Shown in pieces: positions 1 through 6,697 of a stretch of DNA of 10,124 nucleotides; positions within the stretch are counted from its first letter, which is position 1, and the number at the start of each line of letters is the position of its first letter. Under the pieces are notes generated by a model. It was not told the origin of the DNA, did not search any database, and saw nothing but the letters and a program-made list of their open reading frames with translations. The DNA is from Gammaproteobacteria bacterium (GTDB lineage Bacteria > Pseudomonadota > Gammaproteobacteria > Methylococcales > UBA2780): NCBI GenBank assembly GCA_003646305.1, contig QNFJ01000066.1, forward strand, positions 1 through 10,124. The letters run 5' to 3'. The position numbers and the translations under genes were made by a program.

Positions 1-1
1 A

Positions 2-106
2 CCTGATGATCAAGCGGCAGTGGTCGATGTGGCTAAAGTGATGTACCGCCTTTATGGTGATATTTTTCGAGGTTTACCGCTTGAACTGTTAAATGGAGAG
101 GTTTAA
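2..106 (+). CDS. 3' end of an unidentified protein (partial, 5' end outside window)
   Basis: An open frame enters from the left edge and ends at the TAA at 104-106. It encodes 34 residues, ending RGLPLELLNGEV. The stop overlaps the ATG of the next gene by one base (TAATG), so the two are probably co-transcribed and translationally coupled. The tail looks helical (VAKVMYRLYGDIF), but this is too little to assign a family. From memory of similar loci I would guess a TenA/heme-oxygenase-like protein, which can sit before this kind of SDR gene; that is inference only. The frame is open and in phase with a well-supported coupling site, so it is likely a real gene end. Confidence 0.6.
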   Translation, partial: PDDQAAVVDVAKVMYRLYGDIFRGLPLELLNGEV

Positions 107-906
107 TGCTGCTGGATAAAAAAGTCGTTATCGTTACGGGGGCGAGTGGGGGTATTGGTCGAGAAATTGTTATTCAATTGGCTAAGCGGGGTGCGCGCAT
201 TGCGTTAGCAGGTCGTAACGCTGAAAAACTATCTCAGCTACAGTCGGAGTTTGATGGGTTCGGCAACAAAACAGTGATTATCACAGGAGATCTAACGCAA
301 GCGGCGGATCGCCACAAGCTTATTGAGGAGACAGAAGCGGCATTGGGTGCGGTTGATCTGCTGATTAATAATGCGGGAGGGCAAGAGATGGCACTTTTTC
401 AAGACATGTCAGAAGCCTCAATTGACCAGCTATTTCAAACCAATCTTGTTGCCCCTATTCAGCTCACTCGGCTCGTTATCCCTAATATGATCGAGAGAGG
501 GTGTGGTCGTGTTGTTAATGTCGGCTCAGCATTCGGCTCATTAGGATTTGCTGGATATAGTACCTATAGTGCCAGTAAATTTGGCTTGAGAGGCTTCTCC
601 GAGGCGTTACGAAGAGAGCTTGTTGGCAGTGGTGTGGGCATCACCTATGTCGCGCCACGTGGTACCAAAACAGCCCTGAATTCGGATGCGCTCTATAACG
701 TTTCTAAGAAACTGGGCTTTAAATTTGATGAGCCAGAGACGGTTGCCGAACAGATTATCAATGCGATTGAAGCCGAAAGGAATGAGCTATTTATCGGTTT
801 TCCAGAAAAGTTCTTTGCACGACTCAATGGACTCTTTCCCGCGTTGGTCGATTCGGGTACAGAGAAGCAATCAAGGTTAATTAAAGACTTTCTAACAAAA
901 CAATAA
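106..906 (+). CDS. SDR-family NAD(P)-dependent oxidoreductase
   Basis: This 266-residue protein is a classical short-chain dehydrogenase/reductase, a cytoplasmic Rossmann-fold enzyme. The cofactor motif TGASGGIG is at 11-18, and Arg37 after beta-2 (AGRN) suggests NADP(H) preference. Asp62 is in GDLT and NNAG lies at 88-91. The catalytic set is complete: Asn113, Ser141, Tyr154 and Lys158 (YSASK). The usual PG after the active site is replaced by APRGTKT (183-189), which marks a subfamily. The substrate cannot be read from the sequence; acyl or keto lipid compounds are possible. The start is set by a purine-rich site (GGAGAGG, 95-101) and by the TAATG overlap with the upstream gene. A secreted TPR-like gene follows after 17 nt in the same direction. 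Confidence 0.93.
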   Translation: MLLDKKVVIVTGASGGIGREIVIQLAKRGARIALAGRNAEKLSQLQSEFDGFGNKTVIITGDLTQAADRHKLIEETEAALGAVDLLINNAGGQEMALFQDMSEASIDQLFQTNLVAPIQLTRLVIPNMIERGCGRVVNVGSAFGSLGFAGYSTYSASKFGLRGFSEALRRELVGSGVGITYVAPRGTKTALNSDALYNVSKKLGFKFDEPETVAEQIINAIEAERNELFIGFPEKFFARLNGLFPALVDSGTEKQSRLIKDFLTKQ

Positions 907-923
907 TTGAAAGGAATAAGAAA

Positions 924-1583
924 ATGAATAAATGGGTTAAACAGTTAGGCTTATTAGTGCTACTAAGTATCTCTTTTTCAGTGACAGCTGAGGAAAGTGT
1001 TGAAGAAGGCGTCAGATCAATCCAGAAAGAATGGGCTGAGATAAAATACCGAGCTGAAGAGAGTGAAAAGGGAGAAAAGCTCAAGACACTCGCTGTAAAA
1101 GCTGAAAAATTGAGTCAGCGCTTCCCAAAAAATGCAGAACCCCTCATTTGGCAGGCTATTTCATTGGGAACTTATGCCGGTGCCGTTGGGGGACTTGAAT
1201 CACTTTTTGAGTCATTGCCTGCGGTTAAAAAGGCGAAAGTGGCGCTTGATAAAGCGGTTGAGCTTAACCCACAAGCTCTTAATGGTGCGGGGCTAACAAC
1301 ATTGGGAAGTTTTTACTACCAAGTCCCTGGCTGGCCAATTGCCTATGGCGATAAAGACAAAGCACGTGAACTGTTAGAAAAGGGGCTCTCTGCAAACCCA
1401 ACGGGCGTTGATGCCAACTATTTCTATGGAGATTTTTTGTTTGTAGAGGGAGAATATAAACAAGCGGCTAAAGTATTGAAGAAAGCGCTGGCGGCTCCGG
1501 CCCGTCTTGGGCGCGCTTTAGCGGATGAGGGGCGTAAAGAAGAGGCACGCCAGAAGCTAAAAGAGGTTGAGGCCAAGTTATAA
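924..1583 (+). CDS. Secreted TPR-like repeat protein, function unknown
   Basis: The 219-residue product begins with a clear Sec signal peptide: basic MNKWVK, a hydrophobic stretch of about 12 residues, then SVTA with likely cleavage after Ala22. There is no lipobox cysteine, so the mature protein should be soluble in the periplasm. The rest is helical with TPR-like periodicity: KAKVALDKAVELNPQ at about 103-117, KARELLEKGLSANP at 146-159 and AAKVLKKALAAP at 181-192, with a charged C-terminal helix. It resembles TPR proteins such as the TatT family linked to TRAP transporters, but no transporter genes are nearby. AAGGA at 911-915, eight bases before the ATG, supports the start. It sits between the SDR and cytochrome b genes in an apparent operon and may act as a scaffold or assembly factor; that is inference. 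Confidence 0.85.
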   Translation: MNKWVKQLGLLVLLSISFSVTAEESVEEGVRSIQKEWAEIKYRAEESEKGEKLKTLAVKAEKLSQRFPKNAEPLIWQAISLGTYAGAVGGLESLFESLPAVKKAKVALDKAVELNPQALNGAGLTTLGSFYYQVPGWPIAYGDKDKARELLEKGLSANPTGVDANYFYGDFLFVEGEYKQAAKVLKKALAAPARLGRALADEGRKEEARQKLKEVEAKL

Positions 1584-1607
1584 CCATTTAATTTCAGAGG
1601 TGTTGTT

Positions 1608-2345
1608 ATGAATGACAAGACAAAGTTGACGGTATACCCCGTTTGGGATCGTGCTGTTCGGATTTTTCACTGGGTTAATGTGTTGTGTGTGCTGGGATTG
1701 ATTGGTATCGGTACGGTTATTCTCAACGCGAAGCTGCTGGGCGTGAGTGACGATGGTAAAATTTTACTAAAGACGGTGCATGTTTATGTGGGTTATTTGT
1801 TTGTGTTGAACTTAACATGGCGAATTATCTGGGGCTTTATGGGTAGCCGTTATGCACGTTGGGGCTCTGCCTTGCCTTTTGGTGCTGAATATAAAAGACA
1901 ACGGACAGCGATGGCAGAAGGCCAGAAAGCAGGAAAGCCAGTTGGCTTCTTAGGACACAATCCTATTGGACGCTTGATGGTTGCAATGTTATTTCTGCTG
2001 TTAACAACTCAAGCCATAACAGGTCTCATGCTAGCCGGAACAGATGTTTATATGCCCCCTTTGGGTAACAGCATGAAAGAGTGGGTAGCGGTTGATCAAG
2101 CGGCAGTGGCAGAGATCAAGCCTTACTCAAAAGTGGGGGTTGATGCAGCAGCTTATAAAGAGATGCGAGCACTGCGTAAACCTTTTATTACGGTGCACTA
2201 TTATTCTTTTTATGCGCTGCTGGCAATGGTGTTATTACATATTATCGCGGTTGTAATCGCTGAGGTGAGAGAGCGTAATGGTTTAATTTCGGCAATGTTT
2301 AGCGGTAAAAAAGTCTTTTTGGAGAAGCCTTTTGATGTAGATTAG
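1608..2345 (+). CDS. Cytochrome b561-type membrane protein (b-type diheme cytochrome)
   Basis: This 245-residue protein has four probable transmembrane helices at about 22-40, 55-77, 122-143 and 196-218. It begins with the WDRAVRIFHW motif typical of the bacterial cytochrome b561 / Ni-Fe hydrogenase cytochrome b family. Candidate heme ligands are His21, His58, His197 and His211; the last two lie 14 residues apart on the final helix, as expected for a two-heme bundle. Such proteins pass electrons between the quinone pool and a partner redox protein. Many relatives sit beside a c-type cytochrome or a hydrogenase, but neither is visible here. AGAGG at 1596-1600, seven bases before the ATG, supports the start. 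The adjacent hemW gene is compatible with a need for heme insertion. The electron partner is unknown. Confidence 0.9.
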   Translation: MNDKTKLTVYPVWDRAVRIFHWVNVLCVLGLIGIGTVILNAKLLGVSDDGKILLKTVHVYVGYLFVLNLTWRIIWGFMGSRYARWGSALPFGAEYKRQRTAMAEGQKAGKPVGFLGHNPIGRLMVAMLFLLLTTQAITGLMLAGTDVYMPPLGNSMKEWVAVDQAAVAEIKPYSKVGVDAAAYKEMRALRKPFITVHYYSFYALLAMVLLHIIAVVIAEVRERNGLISAMFSGKKVFLEKPFDVD

Positions 2346-2380
2346 CGCCCTTAATAACGGTTGATGAGGGTAGTGAAATA

Positions 2381-3538
2381 GTGTCTTTAGAGCAGGTAAG
2401 TCCCGTAGGGCTCTATATTCATATCCCTTGGTGTATTCGTAAATGTCCTTATTGTGACTTTAACTCGCATGAATTGAAGGGGAATATCCAAGAAAAAGAG
2501 TATGTAGCGGCTCTACTTAGGGATTTGGATTTTGATTTGAAAGTGGCAGGTGCGGTTCAAATTGAAACGATTTTCCTAGGTGGTGGCACGCCAAGTCTGT
2601 TCTCCCCAGAGGCGATTGCTGAGCTATTAGCGGGTGTTCGAGCGCGTGTTGCCTGCAAGCCCGGTTTAGAAGTGAGCATGGAGGCAAACCCCGGAACGGT
2701 CGAAAGTGGTCGTTTTAAGGGTTTTCGCCAGGCGGGAATCAACCGCCTTTCAATGGGCATTCAGAGTTTTGATGATGAGATGCTAAAGCGGCTAGGGCGA
2801 ATTCACTCAGGACAAGAGGCGATTAATGCGATTGAAATTGCACAGGCGGCTGGCTTCGATAATCTAAATCTCGACCTGATGTTTGGCCTGCCAAATCAGA
2901 CCGCTGAAAAGGCGCTGGCGGATCTGAATCAGGCACTTGCCTTTGACCCTCTTCATCTTTCGCATTATCAGCTGACTATCGAGCCGAATACTTTTTTTTA
3001 CAAGCAGCCACCCAAACTCCCAGAAGATGATGATTGTTGGGAAATTCAGCAGGGCTGTAAGCAGCTATTGGAAACAAAAGGCTATGAACAATATGAAATA
3101 TCGGCTTGGTCGCGACCCCATCACCGTTGCCAACATAATCTAAACTACTGGCGTTTTGGGGATTACTTGGGAATTGGCGCGGGGGCGCATGGGAAAATTC
3201 ATTCGATGGGTGGAGAAGAAATTACCCGAATTTGGAAAGTTAAGAATCCGAGAGATTACCTGCAGTCTGCAGGCGGTGCAGCGGTTTTAGGTGGACGAAA
3301 TCATTTGAGCAGGCAGGATTTGCCGTTGGAATTTATTATGAATAGCCTGCGTTTAAAAGAAGGCTTTAAACCGTCCCTGTTTGAGTCTCAGACAGGACTT
3401 GCTTGGAGTCACATTTCTGACGATATTTTGCGGCTTAAAGGAGAGGGGCTGCTTGTAATCGATTCGCAAGGGGTGCGTTGTAGTGATAAAGGTTGGAGCT
3501 TTCTCGATGAGCTGTTACAGCGCTTTGTTCCCTCTTAA
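2381..3538 (+). CDS. hemW: HemW, radical SAM heme chaperone (HemN-like)
   Basis: The 385-residue protein is a cytoplasmic radical-SAM protein. The [4Fe-4S] motif is CIRKCPYC (Cys18, Cys22, Cys25), followed by Phe27 where true HemN has a fourth cysteine; this separates HemW from coproporphyrinogen III dehydrogenase. GGGTPS at 67-72 is the SAM-binding glycine motif. HNLNYWRFGDYLGIGAGAH at 252-270 is characteristic of the HemW/HemN family, and a winged C-terminal region follows. Known members bind heme and help insert it into respiratory enzymes. Translation starts at a GTG (2381), 10 bases after GAGGG (2366-2370), giving the expected N-terminus before LYIHIPWC. It lies 35 nt behind the cytochrome b gene. 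The common partner rdgB is absent; pyrE follows instead. Confidence 0.95.
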   Translation: MSLEQVSPVGLYIHIPWCIRKCPYCDFNSHELKGNIQEKEYVAALLRDLDFDLKVAGAVQIETIFLGGGTPSLFSPEAIAELLAGVRARVACKPGLEVSMEANPGTVESGRFKGFRQAGINRLSMGIQSFDDEMLKRLGRIHSGQEAINAIEIAQAAGFDNLNLDLMFGLPNQTAEKALADLNQALAFDPLHLSHYQLTIEPNTFFYKQPPKLPEDDDCWEIQQGCKQLLETKGYEQYEISAWSRPHHRCQHNLNYWRFGDYLGIGAGAHGKIHSMGGEEITRIWKVKNPRDYLQSAGGAAVLGGRNHLSRQDLPLEFIMNSLRLKEGFKPSLFESQTGLAWSHISDDILRLKGEGLLVIDSQGVRCSDKGWSFLDELLQRFVPS

Positions 3539-3617
3539 AAGTGAGCGCAGCAGCACCCAGTTTCCCTCCAAATATGCTATCATTCTTCGCCAAAATAACC
3601 CCCTTTTAGGAGCCAAT

Positions 3618-4259
3618 ATGCAAGATTATCAAAGAGAGTTTATCCAATTTTCTATTGAAAATAACGTTCTTCGTTTTGGTGAGTTTAAGTTGAAGTCGGG
3701 TCGTTTAAGTCCCTATTTTTTCAATACAGGTGAATTTAGCAGTGGTGCTGGACTGGCGCGGCTTGGGCAGTTCTATGCGCGAGCGATTGCAGACCAAGAG
3801 ATGATGCCAGACGTTTTGTATGGCCCGGCCTACAAAGGGATTCCACTTGTTTGTGCCGTTGCAATTGCCTTTGCCGAGAAAGATCAAATTGATCTGCCTT
3901 TTGTTTTTAATCGCAAAGAGGCAAAGGACCATGGTGAGGGAGGCGTTTTAGTGGGCTCCGGTTTGAAAGGTGATGTTTTGATATTGGATGATGTGATTAC
4001 CGCCGGCACCTCGGTAAGAGAATCAGTGAAACTGATTGAGCAGGAAGGGGCAAAGCCTGCAGGTGTGATGATTGCACTTGATCGTCAGGAAAAAGGGTTG
4101 GACGAGCGCTATGCAATTGCGGAACTGTCGCAGAATTACGGGCTAAAGATCGCCTCAATTATTGGATTAACGCATATTATTGAGTATCTGGCTGAGCAGG
4201 GAAATAAGGTGAGTGAACTGGCTAATATTGAGGCCTATCAGAAGAAATATGGTGTATAG
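3618..4259 (+). CDS. pyrE: Orotate phosphoribosyltransferase (PyrE)
   Basis: PyrE converts orotate and PRPP to orotidine 5'-phosphate in de novo pyrimidine synthesis; it is a cytoplasmic homodimer. From the ATG at 3618 the protein has 213 residues, the same length as the E. coli enzyme. An in-frame start upstream (3483) would add 45 residues overlapping hemW and is unlikely; TTAGGAG at 3607-3613, four bases before the ATG at 3618, decides the start. The PRPP-binding motif VLILDDVITAGTS is at 120-132, with Asp124/Asp125. The catalytic flexible loop RKEAKDHGEGG lies at 99-109. FKLKSGRLSPYFFNTG at 23-38 is the conserved N-terminal substrate region. The gene begins 79 nt after hemW and may be read from the same transcript or from its own promoter. 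Confidence 0.97.
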   Translation: MQDYQREFIQFSIENNVLRFGEFKLKSGRLSPYFFNTGEFSSGAGLARLGQFYARAIADQEMMPDVLYGPAYKGIPLVCAVAIAFAEKDQIDLPFVFNRKEAKDHGEGGVLVGSGLKGDVLILDDVITAGTSVRESVKLIEQEGAKPAGVMIALDRQEKGLDERYAIAELSQNYGLKIASIIGLTHIIEYLAEQGNKVSELANIEAYQKKYGV

Positions 4260-4301
4260 ATACCTCCCTTATTGACTCGGATTGAGGTGTCGGTTTATTT
4301 T
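4260..4301 (+). terminator. Weak intrinsic terminator candidate after pyrE
   Basis: Starting right after the pyrE stop, ATACCTC (4260-4266) can pair with GAGGTGT (4284-4290), with one G-U pair. This gives a 7-bp stem with a 17-nt loop, followed by the T-rich tract CGGTTTATTTT. The loop is long and the T-run interrupted, so this is weaker than a classical terminator, though its position fits. Confidence 0.3.
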
Positions 4302-4365
4302 ACAAAGTTGAAAGGGTAATTTGAATGGGTGCCCCAATACTTTGATTTATAGATAGATTATTTTG

Positions 4366-4382
4366 CTGGAATGAATATTGCT
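4366..4382 (+). promoter_or_regulatory. Candidate sigma-54 (RpoN) promoter for the diguanylate cyclase gene
   Basis: The sequence CTGGAATGAATATTGCT matches the RpoN consensus TGGCACG-N4-TTGCW at all but two fixed positions. It has the invariant GG (4368-4369) and GC (4380-4381) ten bases apart. Transcription would start near 4393, giving a leader of about 88 nt before the ATG at 4481. The gap lies in the right place, between a possible pyrE terminator and a signalling gene. A lone TTGACA at 4387-4392 has no acceptable -10 partner at 16-18 bp. This is a single-site match judged by eye. Confidence 0.45.
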
Positions 4383-4413
4383 GCTTTTGACATGTGGTTG
4401 CGACAAAAGGTCA

Positions 4414-4449
4414 TGGATTATCTTTTGGTTTTGTATTTCAAATAATCTA
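4414..4449 (+). other. Inverted repeat in the leader of the diguanylate cyclase gene
   Basis: TGGATTAT (4414-4421) can pair with ATAATCTA (4442-4449) across a 20-nt T-rich loop, giving an 8-bp stem with one G-U pair. It lies downstream of the sigma-54 candidate and about 20 nt before the ribosome binding site. It could be a leader hairpin or a protein binding site. It does not look like a c-di-GMP riboswitch, and no T-run follows to make a terminator. The rest of 4302-4480 shows no gene. Confidence 0.3.
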
Positions 4450-4480
4450 GGGTCTTTGAAAGAAGCAGCGGAGTTGCGGT

Positions 4481-5767
4481 ATGGGCAAACTGCCCGAAGA
4501 AATAAATAAAATCCTGTTAATTCTTGACTCTCTAAACGAGTCATCTGCCGAACAAATTTTTTTCGACCACATTCGCCATGTCCTGAAGGAACAGGCAGAA
4601 CAGGGATTGAAAAAAGAGGAAGCTTTATCTCTTATTGTTCGCCAATTGCTCAAAGAGCTTATCCCGTCGGCAGGGGCAAGCGATGCCGTTGCAACTAAGC
4701 AATTAACAGTTCTGAATACGTTGTTGGAGCCACCTTGCTCTCCCTCTGATCTGGAGTCGGTGAGAAAAGGAATATCAGTTCTTCGGGAATTGAGTCAACT
4801 TGATACACTTCGCGATACCCCAGAAGAAATATCTCCTTCTTTGGGTAGAACGGGAGCTAACCTAACCGATGTGGGTGAAAATTATGGATTGGAGCAAAAA
4901 CTGAGCTCTACTTATCGAGAATATTTAAGTAACAGCGGTGAGGAAATCCATAAAATACAGCTTCACTTAGCTAAGAAGATTGCCTCTTTGTCAGGCAGTA
5001 GCCAAAGTTTCGGTGAGTTGCTGGAAAAGGTGACGGGGGCGCTGAGAAATAGCGTTAATGCAGAGACGGTTGATCAGGCACGTCATTCGCTGATTGAGCA
5101 AGCCGGGATTTTGTCAGAAGGCCACCAGCAACTGCAAAGCCAGTTAGAGCGAACTCGTGAATATCTGAAATTTCTAGAGGATAATAGTCAACAGCTGAAA
5201 AGTGAGCTGAAGCGAGTTAAATTGCTGAGTCTGACAGATGAGTTGACAGGCTTGCCGAACCGGCGTGCATTTCTGCGGCGTTTGGAGGATGAGGTCGGAC
5301 GTGTTCGTCGTTACAACGTCCCGCTTTCATTAGCCATAATTGACCTTGATCACTTCAAATTGATTAATGATGAATATGGACATGGCGCGGGCGATGAGGC
5401 ACTCAGGAATTTTTCATCAAAGGTCCTTTCTGCTTTTCGTCATCTTGACCTGGTTGCACGTTACGGTGGAGAAGAATTTATCGTTTTGATGCCGAACACG
5501 GATCAGGCTGGTGCCGCCAGAGCGCTGGAAAAGATTTATAGAAAGTGCAAGGAATCGACGTTTCAACGAAATGGAGAAAAGGCAAGCTTGCCCACTTTCT
5601 CTGTTGGTGTGGCCCTGTATAAACCGGGCGAAACGGCAACTAATTTTATCGAAAGGGCTGACAAGGCACTTTATAGTGCAAAAAACCTTGGACGAAATCG
5701 ATATGAATTTGACGATATTACTCATCCGGGCAGTACAGATGACTGGGCTGATACAAATGGTATATAA
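4481..5767 (+). CDS. Soluble diguanylate cyclase (GGDEF domain) with uncharacterised N-terminal region
   Basis: The 428-residue protein makes c-di-GMP from two GTP. The C-terminal GGDEF domain spans about 250-410, opening with LTDELTGLPNRRAF. The active-site signature is intact as GGEEF (329-333). Metal-binding Asp288 and the IDLDHFKLINDEYGHGAGD segment (287-305) are also present. RHLD at 320-323 sits at the right distance to be a product-inhibition I-site (RxxD). Residues 1-215 show no membrane helix and no domain I recognise; they are helical and charged. Heptad-like helix at about 205-250 probably forms the dimerising coiled coil into the cyclase. CGGAG at 4469-4473, seven bases before the ATG, supports the start. 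The C-terminal tail (411-428) is acidic. The sensor input is unknown. Confidence 0.95.
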   Translation: MGKLPEEINKILLILDSLNESSAEQIFFDHIRHVLKEQAEQGLKKEEALSLIVRQLLKELIPSAGASDAVATKQLTVLNTLLEPPCSPSDLESVRKGISVLRELSQLDTLRDTPEEISPSLGRTGANLTDVGENYGLEQKLSSTYREYLSNSGEEIHKIQLHLAKKIASLSGSSQSFGELLEKVTGALRNSVNAETVDQARHSLIEQAGILSEGHQQLQSQLERTREYLKFLEDNSQQLKSELKRVKLLSLTDELTGLPNRRAFLRRLEDEVGRVRRYNVPLSLAIIDLDHFKLINDEYGHGAGDEALRNFSSKVLSAFRHLDLVARYGGEEFIVLMPNTDQAGAARALEKIYRKCKESTFQRNGEKASLPTFSVGVALYKPGETATNFIERADKALYSAKNLGRNRYEFDDITHPGSTDDWADTNGI

Positions 5768-5851
5768 AGTGACTGGTTCAGCTAAATAAGTATTGAAGGT
5801 TGGTTTGATATAGCTGCTTGCTTATCTGGAGTGTTAAAAACAGTCTTTCAT

Positions 5852-6511
5852 TCACGTGGCGTTAACAACAGTGAGCGGTTCGGCATTCTTTTTTGCCAGC
5901 TTCTGGATGACGGCCTCAAGAGAACCATTGGCCTGGCGGATCTCCCTTTTTATAGTTTTTCGATAGTTCGTAACGACACTAATGCCTTCAATCGAGACAT
6001 CAAGTATTTTCCATTGGCCATTTTTTTCATACATTTTATAGTCGACAGAAACGGCAGGCGCACCGTTTGAGCGGAGGATTTGTGTCTTGACTCGGACATA
6101 TTTTTTATTCTTGCTTTCTCTGAGTGGCAAAAAGCGGATAGACCACTCGTCAAAACTGTTAAAGGCTTTTGCGTAAGTCCGGATCAACTTCTCTTTAAAC
6201 TCATGCTTAAAGCGGGTTTTCTGGTCTTCTGTTGCAGAGCGCCAGTGCTTACGGCCTACAATAGATGAGGAGATGCGATGGAAGTCCATGTTCGGCTCGA
6301 TAAATTCCATGACGATCTCTCGAACGCGGTTAATATCCTGTAATTCTTCAGTCTCATCTTTAAGTAGAGCCTGAAGTTTATCGGAGGTTTCCTTGATGAC
6401 TAGTTGTGGTGCTTTTAGTTCAACTTGAGCGGCAAGTGATGTTGAGAATAGAGCGATAAAACCCGTAAGGATAATAGAAATGAGGGTTTTATTATTAAGG
6501 TTAAACTGCAT
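5852..6511 (-). CDS. MlaC/Ttg2D-family periplasmic phospholipid-binding protein
   Basis: MlaC proteins ferry phospholipids across the periplasm between the outer membrane and the inner-membrane MlaFEDB transporter. The 219-residue product has a Sec signal peptide (MQFNLNNKT, then a hydrophobic stretch, cleavage near Ala27/Ala28). The mature part carries family features: ETSDKLQALL (41-50), FKEKLIRTYAKAF (105-117) and KILDVSIEGISVVTNYR (168-184). In-frame GTG (6532) and ATG (6523) starts exist upstream. The ATG at 6511 is preferred because GGAG lies six bases before it and a promoter-like -10 falls at 6537-6542. No mlaF, mlaE, mlaD or mlaB gene is visible. It may serve an Mla system encoded elsewhere or a paralogous pathway. 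The gene is convergent with the cyclase gene and divergent from hemB. Confidence 0.93.
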   Translation of the reverse strand: MQFNLNNKTLISIILTGFIALFSTSLAAQVELKAPQLVIKETSDKLQALLKDETEELQDINRVREIVMEFIEPNMDFHRISSSIVGRKHWRSATEDQKTRFKHEFKEKLIRTYAKAFNSFDEWSIRFLPLRESKNKKYVRVKTQILRSNGAPAVSVDYKMYEKNGQWKILDVSIEGISVVTNYRKTIKREIRQANGSLEAVIQKLAKKNAEPLTVVNAT

Positions 6512-6536
6512 GTTCTTCTCCATAAGCGACACAGGG

Positions 6537-6567
6537 ATAATAGCAGGGGCTTATCCGGTCGCATCAA
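6537..6567 (-). promoter_or_regulatory. Candidate promoter of the mlaC-like gene
   Basis: Read on the minus strand, an extended -10 element TGC-TATTAT lies at 6545-6537. A TTGATG -35-like hexamer sits at 6567-6562, with a longer than ideal 19-bp spacer. Transcription would start near 6530, giving a leader of about 19 nt and excluding the upstream GTG start. Judged by eye. Confidence 0.4.
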
Positions 6568-6636
6568 TGTGATAACCGTCATACTTCAAACTCTGAGCAA
6601 TAAAGTTACCCGTTAGGCCTTTTGTCTCCGTTATAG

Positions 6637-6666
6637 TTCAGTGCGATTTTTCCTGAATGTTACAAT
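6637..6666 (+). promoter_or_regulatory. Candidate promoter of hemB-aroE
   Basis: An extended -10, TGT-TACAAT (6658-6666), matches the sigma-70 -10 at five of six positions plus the TG extension. A weak -35, TTCAGT (6637-6642), lies 18 bp upstream. The start would be near 6673, about 25 nt before the hemB ATG at 6698. This also argues against an in-frame ATG upstream of the -10 as the hemB start. Confidence 0.45.
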
Positions 6667-6697
6667 GCAATTCATTATAAATAAAGAGGAAGCAGGT

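Noticed and set aside
7..2109. A 17-base exact repeat, TGATCAAGCGGCAGTGG, at 7-23 and at 2093-2109.
   Set aside because: Both copies are inside coding sequence and read the same codons for DQAAV. The flanks differ and there is no mobile-element structure, so chance or shared codon preference is the simplest explanation.
3573..3578. TATGCT as a -10 element for a separate pyrE promoter.
   Set aside because: No acceptable -35 lies 16-18 bp upstream and there is no TG extension, so support is too weak; pyrE may be read from the hemW transcript.
3483..3617. In-frame upstream extension of PyrE by 45 residues.
   Set aside because: It overlaps the end of hemW, lacks PyrE-family sequence, and a strong ribosome binding site precedes the ATG at 3618, which gives the family length of 213.
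4393..4480. A possible c-di-GMP riboswitch in the leader of the cyclase gene.
   Set aside because: The conserved GEMM sequence blocks and paired stems are absent; only a simple inverted repeat is visible.
5768..5851. A bidirectional terminator between the convergent cyclase and mlaC-like genes.
   Set aside because: I found no stable hairpin followed by a T-run in either direction.
6641..6697. In-frame upstream start of hemB adding 19 residues.
   Set aside because: The extended -10 promoter candidate lies inside it, and AGAGGA precedes the ATG at 6698.
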